A DNA stretch of 64,000 bases from Saccopteryx bilineata (Eukaryota > Chordata > Mammalia > Chiroptera > Emballonuridae). Below, piece after piece: positions 34,701 to 43,934 of this stretch. The position numbers and the translations under genes were made by a program. The stretch spans positions 71,216,305 to 71,280,304 of the forward strand of contig NC_089498.1 of NCBI RefSeq assembly GCF_036850765.1, written 5' to 3'. Each line of letters opens with the position of its first letter. The first letter of the stretch is position 1. The notes below the pieces were generated by a model. That model made no database searches. It saw only the letters and a program-made list of their open reading frames with translations, and was not told the origin of the DNA.

Positions 34701-37700
34701 CGCTTCTGCCTCGACCAGAGCCACTCTAGTGCCTGGGGCAGAGGCCAAGGAGCCATCCCCAGCGCCCGGGCCATCTTTGCTCCAATGGAGCCTTGGCTGC
34801 GGGAGGGGAAGAGAGAGACAGAGAGGAAGGAGGGGTGGGGGCGGAGAGGCAAATGAGCGCTTCTCCTGTGAGCCCTGGCTGGGAATCGAACCCGGGTCCA
34901 CCGCACGCCAGGCCGACGCTCTACTGCTGAGCCAACCGGCCAGGGCAGCTGTAGTATTTTCTGTTTCTATAAGTAACACATTCTTATTATAAAAATTATC
35001 AACATTTATTAAAATCAGGTTTAATGGCAATATGGCATTTCATTATACCTGTTTCATGGTTTATTTAACCAGTCCATATTGATGCTCATTTTTAAATTGT
35101 TTACACTTTTTTTTTTATCTATAATGCTGTGATGAACATCTTAATAACTTTTTTTTTTGGTTTGGTAGTAAATTAGAATTAGATACAATCAAAGGAATAC
35201 ATTTATTACTACAGAAATGAAATGATTGTATACATTGCATCAAAATGATATTTTAGACATATAAAAGATTTGGTTTGAAAGGTGCTGATTTATCTTGAGA
35301 TATTGTTGTCTTAGAAATAAAATCTGCCCACTTGTACTATCTTTCTTCTAACAAATATATTCTCAATCAAACCACAGGCTTTTGGATTCTGTTCCTCCCA
35401 CTGCTATTAGTCACTTCAAGCAGACAGCGGAGAAGCTGATAGAGGAGAAGGGCGCTGTGGAGGCCCTGGCGGCGGCACTGGCCCATATTTCAGGTGCCAC
35501 GTCTGTAGACCAGCGCTCCTTGATCAACGCAGACGCGGTAAGGGTCCCTGTCAGGTTCTGGTGCTTTTTCATTTGGAGTTTGAGCAGGATTTAAAAGTGT
35601 TGCATTGGCCCTGGCCTGTGGCTCAGTGGAAAGAGCATTGGGCTGGTGTAGGGACATCCAAGGTTCGATTTCCGGTCAGGGAACACAGGAGAAATTACCA
35701 TCTGCTTCTCTCCCCCCCTCCTCTCCCCTTCCTCTCTCCTTCCTCTCCCCTTCCTCTCCCCTTCCTCTCCCCCTTCCTCTCCCCTTCCTCTCCCCCTTCC
35801 TCTCCCCCTTCCTCTCCCCTTCCTCTCCCCCCTTCCTCTCCCCCCTTCCTCTCCCCCTTCCTCTCCCCCTTCCTCTCCCCCTTCCTCTCCCCCTTCCTCT
35901 CCCCCTTCCTCTCTCCCCTTCCTCTCCCCCTTCCTCTCCCCCTTCCTCTCCCCCTTCCTCTCCCCCTTCCTCTCCCCCTTCCTCTCCCCCTTCCTCTCCC
36001 CCTTCCTCTCCCCTTCCTCTCCCCTTCCTCTCCCCCTTCCTCTCCCCCTTCCTCTCCCCCTTCCTCTCCCCCTTCCTCTCCCCCTTCCTCTCCCCCTTCC
36101 TCTCCCCCTTCCTCTCCCCCTTCCTCTCCCCCTTCCTCTCCCCTTCCTCTCCCCTTCCTCTCCCCTTCCTCTCCCCTTCCTCTCCCCCTTCCTCTCCCCC
36201 TTCCTCTCCCCCTTCCTCTCCCCTTCCTCTCCCCTTCCTCTCCCCTTCCTCCCCCCTTCCTCTCCCCCTTCCTCTCCCCCTTCCTCTCTCCCCTTCCTCT
36301 CCCCCTTCCTCTCCCCCTTCCTCTCCCCCTTCCTCTCCCCTTCCTCTCCCCTTCCTCTCCCCCTTCCTCTCCCCCTTCCTCTCCCCCTTCCTCTCCCCCT
36401 TCCTCTCCCCCTTCCTCTCCCCCTTCCTCTCCCCCTTCCTCTCCCCCTTCCTCTCCCCCTTCCTCTTCCCCTTCCTCTCCCCTTCCTCTCCCCTTCCTCT
36501 CCCCCTTCCTTTCCTCTTCCTCTCCTCTTTCCTCTCTTTCATCTTCCTTCTCTCCCTTCTCCCCTCTCTTCTTTTCCCTCTTCTCCCCCCATTCCCCTCT
36601 TCCTCTCCCCCTTCCACAGCCAGTGGCTCGGTTGGTCTGAGCATCAGCCCCTGATGGGGGTTGCCAGGTGAATCCCAGTTGAGGTGTGTGTGGGTGTGAG
36701 CCTCAGTATCTCCCTTCCTCTCACCTAAAAAAAAAAAAAAAAAAAAGGAAGAAAGTTTTCCATTTAAACTTACCAGTTGTTTTGGGATTTTTTCCTAGTT
36801 TTACTTTTCAATTAAATTTAGCACTTGACGTTGTTTTATATTAGTTTTAGATGTACAGCATGGTGGTTAGACAGTCAGATACTTTACAAAGTGATCCCCC
36901 AGTAATTCAGGTACCCACCTGGTACCATACGTAGTTATTACAATGTTGTTACTACTCCCCTTGTTTTAGCTTGACCATGAAGGCAGGTGTCTAAACAGAT
37001 CTGTCGAAATAGAAAGCAGATCCTGGTTGCCAGTACCCTGGATAAGGGGGAAATGGATGACTGCTAATGGGCGTGGGATTATTTTAGGATGATGAAGTGT
37101 TCTGGAATTTTAGATAGTGTTGATGGTTGCAAATTTTGTGAACATACTAAAAACCCCTGGATGTTACATTTTTAAGTGGTAAAAATTGTGGCTTTGTGGA
37201 TTACATCTCAAATTTTGAAAATTGTAAAATGCACACACATAAAAATGTATATACAATTAGCCGGTATACCTAGAAACTTTAGAAAGTATGCTGTGGTATC
37301 ACAACTGAGTTGTCAGTCTTGGCGCAGTATGCCAATCTTATTCACAGTTCCTCTTTGCTTATACTTATTTGTGTGGTTGGGCTGGGTGTGTGTGTACTAT
37401 GGCCTTTTAGGGAGAATTTTTCCAGAAATACTTTAGAAATATAAGGGCAGGTGTTTATCTAGGTTTGTTTTTTTAGGTTTGTTTTTGAGACTTTAATTTT
37501 GTCCCCCTTTCTTCCATAGGGCTTTGTGACCATGATCTTGCAGTGCTCGATTGAAATGCCAAACATTAGTTATGCTTGGAAAGAACTTAAAGAGCAGCTG
37601 GGTGAGGGTATTGATTCTAAAGTGAAGGGAATGGTCTTTCTCAAAGGAAAGCAGGTAAGGAATGCCAGGACCCCTGTTGTGACTTTGCTTTGTGGTTCAG

Positions 37701-40700
37701 TATCAAACACTGTCCAGTGGTTTCTCCTGCTCTACAGGGAGGGATGCTGCATCTTTTCACTGTCTATAGAGTTTTCTCTGGGCAATATCCTCAATGACTC
37801 TCAGTTCCACTTACTCACCGACAGCCAACCCATCTGTATCTCTAGCCTAAAACATCTGCGTCCAGTGCTGAACTTGATCCAGTTGCTGATTTCTACACTA
37901 AGCTGGGGTATAGTAAAACAAGCATTCAAAATTGAATTCAGCTTGACCAGGCAGTGGCACAGTGGCTAGAGCGTCGGACTGGGATGTAGAGGACCCAGGT
38001 TCGAGACCCCGAGGTCACCAGCTTGAGCACGGGCTCATCCGGTTTGAGCAAAAAGCTCGCCATCTTGGACACAAGGTCGCTGGCTTGAGCAAGGAGTTAC
38101 TTGGTCTGCTGTAGCCCCAAGGTCAAAGCACATAAAAGAAAGCAATCAATGGCCTGACCAGGCGGTGGCGCAGTGGATAGAACGTCGGACTGAGATGCAG
38201 AGGACCCAGGTTCGAGACCTGCGAGGTCACCAGCTTGAGCGCCGGCTCATCTGGTTTAAGCAAAGCTCACCAGCTTGGACCCAAGTTCGCTGGCTCGAGC
38301 AAGGGGTTACTCGGTCTGCTGAAGGTCCATGGTCAAGGCACATATGAGAAAGCAATCAATGAACAACTAAAGTGCCCCAACGAAAAACTGATGATTGATG
38401 CTTCTCATCTCTCCATTCCTGTCTGTCTGTCCCTATCTATCCCTCTCTCTGACTCTCACTCTGTTTCTGTAAAAAAAAATTAAAAGAAAGAAAGCAATCA
38501 GTGAACAACTAAGGTGCCACAACGAAAAACTGGTGATTGATGCTTCTCATCTCTCTTTGTTCCCATCTGTCTGTTCCTACCTATCCCTCTCTCTGTCTCT
38601 GTTAAAAAAAAAAATTGAATTCATAATGTTTTGTGTGTGAGAGAAAGAAAAAGAGGGACAGACAGACAGGAAGGGAGAGAGATGAGAAGCATTACTTTAT
38701 AGTTGTGGCACCTTAGTTGTTCATTGACTGCTTTCTCAATGTTTTTTGTTTTGTTTTGTTTTGCTTTTTTTTTTTTTTTTTGATAGAGACAGAGGGACAG
38801 ATACGGACAGACAGGGAAAGAGAGAGATGAGAAGCATCCATTCTTTATTGCGGCACCTTAGTTGTTCATTGATTGCTTTTTCATATGTACCTTGACCCGA
38901 GGGCTACAGCAGGCTGAGTGACCCCTTGCTCAAGCCAGCGACCTTGCTCAAGCTGGTGAGCCTTTTTTAAACCAGATAAGCCCACGCTCAAGCCGGCGAC
39001 CTCGGGGTTTTGAACTTGGGTCCTCCGTGTCCCACTCTGATACTCTATCCACTGCGCCACCACCTGGTCAGGCGTTTTTTTGACTGGGGGCTCCAGCCAA
39101 GCCAGTGACCCCTTGCTCAAGCTAGAGACCATAGGGTCATGTCTATAATCCCACACTCAAGCTGGTCACTTCGGGGTTTTGAAGCTAGGTCCTCAGTGTC
39201 CCAGGCTGACACTCTACCAATTGCACCACCACCTGGTCAGGCATACTTTTGTAGAAAACTTTTTCGTAGGAGGCTGAATTATGAAAACTAGAAAATTAAC
39301 CATAGAAGATCATTTATTTTTCTTCTTTTAGTTAGGCCATCCTAAATAGTTGACACTTTCTGATGAAAGGCAGTGTCTTTCAATGGTTTTAGAACATAGG
39401 CTCTGGAGTCATACTGATCAGAAATTTAAAACCTACTCTAATTACCAGCTGTGGGGCCTTAGACAAATCAGGTGCCTCTCCAGTCTTCTCTTTCTTCAGC
39501 TGTAAATGTAGCTAATGGATACTTGCAGATGAGCTTAGTATAATAGCCAAGAATGATCTCTAGTTAGCTCTAAACCATATTTTAGTCCCTTCTTAAAAAA
39601 ATGTAGGTATGTATATGTGTATGTTATACATCCTTAGCTCTTGGCTATTGTGCTTTTGAGAGATACAATGTGTTGGCTTGGGTCTGAAGTTTACCTAAAA
39701 GTAATACCTTTTAAAAAAAACATAATACTTAGTCATTTGGAGGATCACTTAATGTGCATTTTATGCTACTAATCAAAGGCTGGATTAACTTGTATTTGTT
39801 TTGATTTTAAGGGTGTTTGCTTTGATGTTCCTACTGCAGCAGTGACGGAAATACAGGTATTTTTTTTTCTTGGATTTTGAAGTTAACATCTAAATTGTAG
39901 AATACTCATTATTGAAAATACAGACTAATAGAAAGGGAAACAACAGCTCCAGTCCCTATACTAAAAGACAGTTAAGAATTTTAGTGTTTTTTTTCCTAAC
40001 GTTTTAGTCTTAATTGTTTTCTTGTTTGGCCTGCTTGTTTTCCTTTTCTGCAGTTTTGAAACAGATCCAGCTTTCCCCCCTATATATGTTACATGGGATT
40101 TACATAACATTTCAAATTTACATCTTTATGCAATACTGCTATGAGAGAAGCCTGTTTGTACATGATATATTTATGTTTTACTACCTGACAGCTTCGGGTA
40201 CCCTGTGGTAACTGAATTGATAAATGCTTCTGTGGTGATGATACACTATAAGGGTACTTTTTAAAATTTTTTCATTGATTTGAGAGAGAGACAGCGGGGA
40301 AGGAAGAGAGAGAAAGATGCATCAGCTTGTTTCATTTAGTTATTCCACTTATTTGTGGGTTCATTGATTGATTCTTGTATGTGCCCTGACTGGGGATTGA
40401 ACCTGTAACCCTCAGTGCACTGGGTCGACACTTTATCCGTTGAGCCACTCGGCCAGGACTTATGGGGGTACCTTTTTTTCACAGAGACAGAGAGCGAGTC
40501 AGAGGGACAGACAACAGGAAGGGAAAGAGATGAGAAGCATTAATTCTTCATTGCAGCACCTTAGTTGTTCAGTGATTGCTTTCTCATATGTGCCTTGACC
40601 AGGGGGCTACAGCAGAGCGAGTGACCCCTTGCTCGAGCCAGCGACCATGGAGTCATGTCTATGATCCCGCGCTCAAGCTGGTAACCTCAGGGTTTCGAAC

Positions 40701-41238
40701 CTGGGTCCTCTGGGTCCCAGTCCAGTGCTCTATCCACTGCGCCATTGCCTGGTCAGGTTGGGGGTACTTCTTATAGTGCAACTTATTTTTCCACACTCCA
40801 GTGACTTAGGCTTTGGGCCATGAAAATTAGTATTTTTTGGCCAGTGAATTTTTAAGCACTGAGGTCTGGTTTTTCTCTTTGCAAAAGGGCAAAAATATCT
40901 TTTCTATGCCTTTTAAAACCAAATTCAGTAAAAATCAAAGAAGTAAGAACAGAAACATCTCTCAACAGGAAAAGTGGCATGATTCACGGCGCTGGCAACT
41001 CTCTGTGGCCACTGAGCAGCCAGAGCTGGAAGGACCACGAGAAGGATACCGAAGCCCCAGGGGCCAGCGTGAAGGCGGTCGGGGATTTAGGGGACGGCGG
41101 GACGGAAACAGAGGCTCCAGGGGACAGAGGGACAGAAATAGAAACTTCAGAGGAGAGCGATCAGGAGGCGGCAACAGAAATAACAGATTCCAAAACAAAG
41201 GCCAGAAACGGAGTTTTAGTAAAGCATTCGGTCAGTAA
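15897..41238 (+). CDS. DDX21: DDX21 (Gu-alpha nucleolar DEAD-box RNA helicase), complete
   Basis: Fifteen exons join in frame: 15897-15983, 18390-18836, 21824-21899, 22654-22832, 24435-24552, 25619-25804, 26678-26823, 27494-27643, 28363-28524, 31521-31640, 33432-33505, 35378-35537, 37520-37654, 39812-39856, 40969-41238. The product is 784 residues (human 783). Domain order: a Lys/Glu-rich N-terminus (1-178); the helicase core with Q motif (about 205-214), Walker A ARTGTGKT (231-238), PTREL (269-273), TPGR (316-319), DEVD (340-343), SAT (376-378), [10 protein letters not shown] (494-503) and HRSGRTGR (524-531); the GUCT domain (about 615-695); and an Arg/Gly tail with degenerate FRGQR repeats. 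All catalytic motifs are intact. DDX21 acts in the nucleolus in rRNA transcription and processing, and unwinds RNA duplexes and G-quadruplexes (established). Its DDX50 paralogue lies directly upstream. The start gives MPGKL, as in human. Confidence 0.98.
16649..16887 (-). repeat. SINE group B, -
   Basis: CACTGTCTGCC(G/T)CCT flanks both sides. DDX21 intron 1. Confidence 0.87.
16888..18245. other. DDX21 intron 1, unique sequence
   Basis: About 1.35 kb with no recognised repeat or coding signal. Positions 15984-16350 before it are CpG-rich and belong to the CpG island. Confidence 0.6.
18250..18365 (-). repeat. L1 3'-region fragment
   Basis: CTTTATTGGGATTACACTGG ... ACATGTTTCAGGGGCACAAT. It ends 25 bp before DDX21 exon 2. 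Confidence 0.65.
18390..18836 (+). CDS. DDX21: DDX21 exon 2 (Lys-rich N-terminal region)
   Basis: 447 nt, 149 codons, phase 0. It encodes repeated short basic blocks ([37 protein letters not shown]) alternating with acidic EPSE/EESNSE segments, as in the human nucleolar N-terminus. The donor is GTAAGC. Confidence 0.96.
18890..18925 (-). pseudogene. 3'-truncated U2 snRNA retropseudogene
   Basis: The complement of 18891-18923 equals the first 33 nt of U2 snRNA (ATCGCTTCTCGGCCTTTTGG...), from nucleotide 1 exactly. It is flanked by a perfect 15-bp duplication, TCACTATACATTATT (18875-18889 and 18926-18940). There is no A-tail. It lies in DDX21 intron 2. Confidence 0.92.
19104..19275 (+). repeat. 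SINE group C, +
   Basis: AGAAATCAACAGGAGGG is repeated before (19085) and after (19314). Confidence 0.9.
19555..20105. repeat. SINE cluster: D (-), C (-), D (+)
   Basis: D 19558-19700; C 19706-19902 with a pure (GA)n of about 36 bp; D 19931-20105, head GGTCGAGTAGCTCAGTTGG. Confidence 0.8.
20380..20612 (-). repeat. SINE group A, - internally deleted
   Basis: CTGAAGCTGGAAACGGGGAG joins straight to CCCAGTGCCCGGGCCATC. About 150 bp of the normal middle is missing. Confidence 0.85.
20755..21117 (-). repeat. SINE group A, -
   Basis: TGTGGATGTATATTTA is duplicated at both ends. Confidence 0.92.
21280..21481 (-). repeat. SINE group B-like, - (tail lost)
   Basis: CAAGCCAGCAACCTCTGG ... CCACCAGTCAGGC. 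Confidence 0.7.
21555..21726 (-). repeat. SINE group D, -
   Basis: Ends GAGATACCTAGCCAGGGC, 97 bp before DDX21 exon 3. Confidence 0.75.
21824..21899 (+). CDS. DDX21: DDX21 exon 3
   Basis: Encodes [20 protein letters not shown] plus IKLLK, just before the Q motif. Acceptor TTGATAG, donor GTAAGA; ends in phase 1. Confidence 0.95.
22105..22323 (-). repeat. SINE group C, -
   Basis: AGTATTTTCTTT is repeated on both sides. It has an extended GA tract. Confidence 0.88.
22654..22832 (+). CDS. DDX21: DDX21 exon 4 (Q motif and Walker A)
   Basis: Encodes [14 protein letters not shown] (Q motif) and [17 protein letters not shown] (motif I), ending in DRKRGRAPQ. The split first codon gives Ala where I recall Gly in human. 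Donor GTAACT. Confidence 0.96.
23380..23670. repeat. Two MIR/L2-like fragments
   Basis: CATCTGGCACATAGTGGATA and GCTGTAGAGG-like GTGTAGAGGTTCAGAACACA with TTGGAGCCTGACTCTGAATT. Confidence 0.55.
23710..23920 (-). repeat. SINE group C-like, -
   Basis: Older form with an extra TTCACCTTAGTTATTCATTG segment, as in group B. Confidence 0.7.
24435..24552 (+). CDS. DDX21: DDX21 exon 5 (motif Ia)
   Basis: Encodes [15 protein letters not shown], then [10 protein letters not shown] (the GG motif). Acceptor CCTTTTCAG, donor GTAAGT. Confidence 0.96.
25050..25280. repeat. MIR
   Basis: AGGCTTTGGCATCAGAAAGG, CCTGGGTTTGAGTCTAGGCT, GTGTTGTGAGGATCGAATTT. Confidence 0.65.
25619..25804 (+). CDS. DDX21: DDX21 exon 6 (motifs Ib and II, DEVD box)
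   Basis: Encodes [16 protein letters not shown] and [15 protein letters not shown], then [10 protein letters not shown]. The box reads DEVD rather than DEAD, normal for the Gu family. Confidence 0.97.
26150..26350. repeat. Old L1 3' fragment
   Basis: GATAGATTTCTAGAAGTGAA, then TTGTCAAGTTGCTCTTCAAA. Confidence 0.55.
26678..26823 (+). CDS. DDX21: DDX21 exon 7 (motif III, SAT)
   Basis: Encodes [18 protein letters not shown] and [18 protein letters not shown]. Acceptor CCCCCAAG, donor GTAAAT. Confidence 0.96.
27494..27643 (+). CDS. DDX21: DDX21 exon 8 (motif IV)
   Basis: 50 codons encoding [19 protein letters not shown] and [15 protein letters not shown]. Donor GTTGGT is slightly off consensus. 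Confidence 0.95.
27695..27870 (-). repeat. SINE group D, -
   Basis: Begins about 50 bp after DDX21 exon 8; ends CTGAGTTACCTGGTCAGGG. Confidence 0.72.
28000..28324 (-). repeat. SINE group B, -
   Basis: ATCTGGTATTCTT is duplicated (27984 and 28327). The head ends 38 bp before the exon 9 acceptor. Confidence 0.9.
28363..28524 (+). CDS. DDX21: DDX21 exon 9 (motif V)
   Basis: 54 codons encoding [19 protein letters not shown] and [18 protein letters not shown]. An inverted SINE ends about 38 nt before this exon. Confidence 0.96.
28700..28815. repeat. Ancient L2-like fragment
   Basis: CCTTGAAGGCTTCATGGAAA ... GAACTGGACTTTGAACATGG. Confidence 0.5.
28915..29310 (-). repeat. SINE group A, -
   Basis: Flanked by the long duplication TAGGAGATAGGAACCTTTC. 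Same subtype as 10441-10852. Confidence 0.93.
29525..30128 (-). repeat. SINE group B (-) and group E (-) in series
   Basis: B 29528-29804, E 29822-30128. The target GAAGTCATCAATTCTT occurs before, between and, slightly changed, after. Confidence 0.85.
30600..31400 (-). repeat. L1 fragment interrupted by group A SINE (+)
   Basis: L1 3'-region at 30630-30657 and 31052-31400. The SINE at 30658-31050 is the clearest + strand A copy. TGACTTTATTGG is duplicated. Confidence 0.82.
31521..31640 (+). CDS. DDX21: DDX21 exon 10 (motif VI)
   Basis: 40 codons encoding [19 protein letters not shown], then [17 protein letters not shown]. The arginine finger region is intact. Confidence 0.96.
31802..32009. 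mobile_element. Non-autonomous hAT element (MER5/Charlie-like)
   Basis: 208 bp with inverted ends: CAGTGGTTTTCAAC at the left and GTTGGAAAACACTG at the right, complementary at 12 of 14 positions. It has no coding sequence. It lies in DDX21 intron 10. An 8-bp target duplication is not preserved. Confidence 0.7.
32524..33000 (+). repeat. SINE group B (+) with nested group C (-)
   Basis: C copy at 32722-32928, with GGAACCGCAATGAATT repeated around it. The outer B copy is flanked by ACTGTCCAGGTCATA. Confidence 0.9.
33432..33505 (+). CDS. DDX21: DDX21 exon 11
   Basis: Encodes [19 protein letters not shown], then SKDAI plus two bases of Arg. Donor GTATGT. Confidence 0.95.
34563..34946 (-). repeat. 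SINE group A, -
   Basis: AGCTGTAGTATTTTCT flanks both ends. DDX21 intron 11. Confidence 0.93.
35378..35537 (+). CDS. DDX21: DDX21 exon 12
   Basis: Encodes [20 protein letters not shown] and [17 protein letters not shown], ending SLINADA. This is the linker into the GUCT domain. Donor GTAAGG. Confidence 0.96.
35607..36746 (+). repeat. Group E SINE expanded by the internal minisatellite
   Basis: The tRNA-like head (35607-35712) and the SINE tail (36614-36746: CAGCCAGTGGCTCGGTTGG ... TCTCACCT, then An) belong to one element. Its normal 40-60 bp C/T tract has grown to about 0.9 kb. Confidence 0.85.
35713..36605. repeat. Polypyrimidine minisatellite, (CCCCTTCCTCT)n
   Basis: About 890 bp of 11- and 12-bp units, CCCCTTCCTCT and CCCCCTTCCTCT, roughly 75 copies, with a few longer CTCTCCCC variants and decay at the 3' end. 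It is nearly pure C/T on the + strand and G/A on the - strand. It lies inside a SINE in DDX21 intron 12. Apparent long reading frames on both strands are low-complexity artefacts. Confidence 0.97.
36820..37175. repeat. L1-derived fragments
   Basis: TAGATGTACAGCATGGTGGT, then GGATGATGAAGTGTTCTGGA and AACATACTAAAAACCCCTGG. Confidence 0.6.
37520..37654 (+). CDS. DDX21: DDX21 exon 13 (GUCT domain)
   Basis: 135 nt encoding [20 protein letters not shown] and [11 protein letters not shown]. Same length and phase as the DDX50 exon at 2731-2865. Confidence 0.96.
37940..38612 (+). repeat. SINE group B (+) with nested group B (+)
   Basis: The inner copy, 38153-38475, splits the outer one (37942-38152 and 38483-38612). 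AGAAAGCAATCA(A/G)TG is duplicated around the inner copy; ATTGAATTCA borders the outer. Confidence 0.88.
38630..39242 (-). repeat. SINE group B (-) with nested group B (-)
   Basis: The inner copy, 38755-39073, splits an older one that resumes at 39080 (GACTGGGGGCTCCAGCC) and ends in the head at 39242. Confidence 0.85.
39370..39570. repeat. MIR
   Basis: AACATAGGCTCTGGAGTCAT ... ACCAGCTGTGGGGCCTTAGA ... TCTTCAGCTGTAAATG. Confidence 0.7.
39812..39856 (+). CDS. DDX21: DDX21 exon 14
   Basis: 45-nt micro-exon encoding [15 protein letters not shown]. Counterpart of the DDX50 exon at 3973-4017. Confidence 0.95.
40260..40757 (-). repeat. SINE group D (-) and group B (-)
   Basis: D 40262-40460, B 40478-40757, separated by TTATGGGGGTACC, which recurs in part after the B copy. 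DDX21 intron 14. Confidence 0.82.
40969..41238 (+). CDS. DDX21: DDX21 last coding exon (RG-rich tail)
   Basis: Encodes [20 protein letters not shown], four degenerate repeats (PRGQR, FRGRR, SRGQR, FRGER) and [10 protein letters not shown], with TAA at 41236-41238. The repeats are less regular than the human FRGQR array. Confidence 0.96.
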   Translation, partial: EKWHDSRRWQLSVATEQPELEGPREGYRSPRGQREGGRGFRGRRDGNRGSRGQRDRNRNFRGERSGGGNRNNRFQNKGQKRSFSKAFGQ

Positions 41239-43545
41239 TTGAAATAGAAGGTTTATATGGTAAAACAGAAATATGTTTGGCAACATGGAACTGAACAATT
41301 TTTTTTTCATACAAAGTTACACATTGTGTTTCCTTCTTGACCACTTTCGGAGGCCCCTCTATTCCAGAGAGACAAGCTTCATCCAGATTATTTCATCTGA
41401 TGCTTATCATTTATAATTTGATTGCTACTTCTATATCAGGTTTTCCTTTTGTAAAGGTGTATGAATTCATTACATGTTTAGTCTAATGCAGTTTTTATAG
41501 ATTATAAGATAAAGTCAAGCATGTATCTGCGTATACTTTTAAGTTGATCTGTCTTTATACTAGTGGTCTTCTTTCCTAAATGCCTGTGGGGAATGCAGCA
41601 GTATCCGGAGAGCACTTGGCTGTGTGATTGGCATTCCTCAGCCACTGCCACAGGTCCTCGTGTGGTCCAATAGCACGTCTTCCGAGAATACTGAGTGATG
41701 TTTTGAAGCAAGATGTCAAACTTAGCTTGGATGTAATAAAGTTTATGCCAGCATATGCTTTAGATTTGGAGAATGTGTGATATATCTGATAGAAGATGTT
41801 ATAGAGATTAGCCATCATTATGTGCATTTTGATACATTTCTAGCTTCTCTGTATAAGGTGAGTTGTGCTTCAGTGAATTCTTCACAGATTTTGTACATTT
41901 ATATATCTGTATGTATATAAATAACAATATTTTAATAGAAAGCAAGTATCTTTAAAGAATTCCAAATGTATAAAATGGCCTCATAACTTTCTTCATGAGT
42001 AAGTAGGCTGGATAAATGGGGCTTGATGATAATTTGTCCCACTTCCTATTGGAAGATAACATTATTTATCAAAGAATTAAGGGAGCAGGGAGCAGAGATT
42101 TGCATTGCTGAAGATTCAAAAATTAAAAAAAAAAAACCCACTGAAAATATTTTTTTATATGCAAGAAGGAAACATCTGTGGAGAGCAAAGAGAAGAACAA
42201 GTGGAGATGCATGGTAAAGCGTTCTTGTAATGGTGGAAACCTAATGGGTCAGTGCTGTTTCTGGAGATTAACATCTAATGGGCAAATGAAATTTTTAGGT
42301 AGCATGATGTGGTTTAGTTTTTCAAAGGTCTGGTTCCTATAGCCACATTATAGGAATCAATTTCTATTAGACTGTTACTACATTGGGAGCTTTTAGCTGT
42401 TTAGGAAACTTTTTATTTTTTAAGACAAACTATGGCTATTTTTGGTTGTTGCTTTGAGGGAACTCAAGAACTTGATGTAACTAACCCCCTAGCCATTTAA
42501 CTGTGTGAGTTCTCAAATATTATTTCTCTGGAAAACTCTGCATGGTCCAGAAGCTTAAGAGTGGCGTTATCTTCTCGCCTTAATTCCTAGGAATTATGTA
42601 CTGGGACTCTCAGGGAATAAACTATGATGGGAGGAGTTAAACTACACAGCCAGTCTTGTTTCTGTTTATTTGTTTTGAATAATGAAATCTTGCTGGGACC
42701 TGGTTTCTCTGAATTAGTCAAGTCTAACTGCCTCTTACTCGGTCACCTTGCAGTAGGGCTCAACAAGCCAGCTCAGCTCTGATCTGAGGCAGCATCCTTT
42801 TTCTGTTCTAACAGCAGTTCCATCTTTGAATCTGACTGGATGTTTCTCTGTTCTCAGAAATTCTCTTGGCTTTTATTCCCAGTCCACTTGTCAGTGTTTC
42901 TCTTTTCCTCGTGTTCCTCATGGCTTCCCATCAAGTCACAGATATTTAGGCGAAGGTGTTTGATGACAGAGAAAACTCATGTGCCTTGTGGATTACAGTT
43001 TATTAGATTCTGGTTTTGCTTAAATACTGAGCATACTTGGATAACAACCAAAACATTTCAGTTTGGGTAGAGATGGGTACCTTATCAAGCAGATTAAAAG
43101 TACACAGTACCCATCCTTGATTAAAACCTTGATGTGAATTAGCCTGAAGAAAAATAATCAGGTCTAAATCAAAAGTAAGGGAGAACATTGGATATTTCAC
43201 TCTATGCAACTTAATTTTAAGGAAAGCATGGCTATGGCTATTTCAATAAATGAAGTTAAAGTTTCTCCTGGGTTCTAGAATTCAAACCATATTTATAAAT
43301 GTGTATTCAACTACTGCTTGGTTGAAATTGACTTGTTGGTCTAGCCTGGAGAATGTTACCATTTTTACTATTTTCTGTGGAGAAAATATTGTTCACTTCA
43401 CCAGCTCAGCGAACTTTTAAAATACAATCCATTTTTACATTAGAGTTACCTGTGCAATTGATTTCTTTACAATTGTACAGAAAATGTTTTTACTATAGTG
43501 TAAAATACTGCTTTATGCCATAATAAAGGTATTAGTACTTTTTAT
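41239..43545 (+). other. DDX21: DDX21 3' UTR
   Basis: About 2.3 kb of AT-rich sequence with no SINE, LINE or DNA transposon that I can see, unlike all of its surroundings. It ends just after AATAAA. The length fits the long human DDX21 3' UTR as I recall it. The absence of repeats suggests constraint. Confidence 0.85.
43522..43527 (+). promoter_or_regulatory. DDX21: DDX21 poly(A) signal AATAAA
   Basis: Canonical hexamer 2.28 kb after the stop, followed about 20 nt later by a GT-rich stretch (TTTTTATGGTGTTGGTG), the usual downstream element. Confidence 0.8.
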
Positions 43546-43934
43546 GGTGTTGGTGACTTTTTCCCTAAAATTGAAAATAACTTGAAATTTTTATTTTAAA
43601 AATAAACGATGGATGTAAAAGTCCTAACACAAGAGAAAATAACAACAAATAATCATCCCATATCTAACAGTTTTGTGAATTGCTCTTTCTCCCTCAACAT
43701 GTGGTACACACTTTTTCTGTAAGTAGACCCCTATGACATTTTGATGACTACATGGTATCTCACTGCATATGTAACCAGGACTCTAGGTGGCCATGCTGAT
43801 TATTTGAAAGTATTCACTATTATAAACAATTCTACAATGAGTGTCCTTGTGTAAATCTTTGCCTACTTGTTTGTTAATTTAAGATAAACTTTCAAAAAGA
43901 ATTTCAGGGTCAAAGTGAACGTATATTAATTTTT

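Noticed and set aside
35561..36654. Open frames of about 320-360 residues on both strands (Pro/Leu/Ser-rich or Arg/Gly/Glu-rich)
   Set aside because: They are translations of the C/T minisatellite. Any frame is open there, and no start context or conserved domain exists.
40837..40968. In-frame upstream extension of the last DDX21 exon
   Set aside because: A CTCAACAG acceptor precedes EKWHDSRRW, and the extension has no counterpart in human DDX21.
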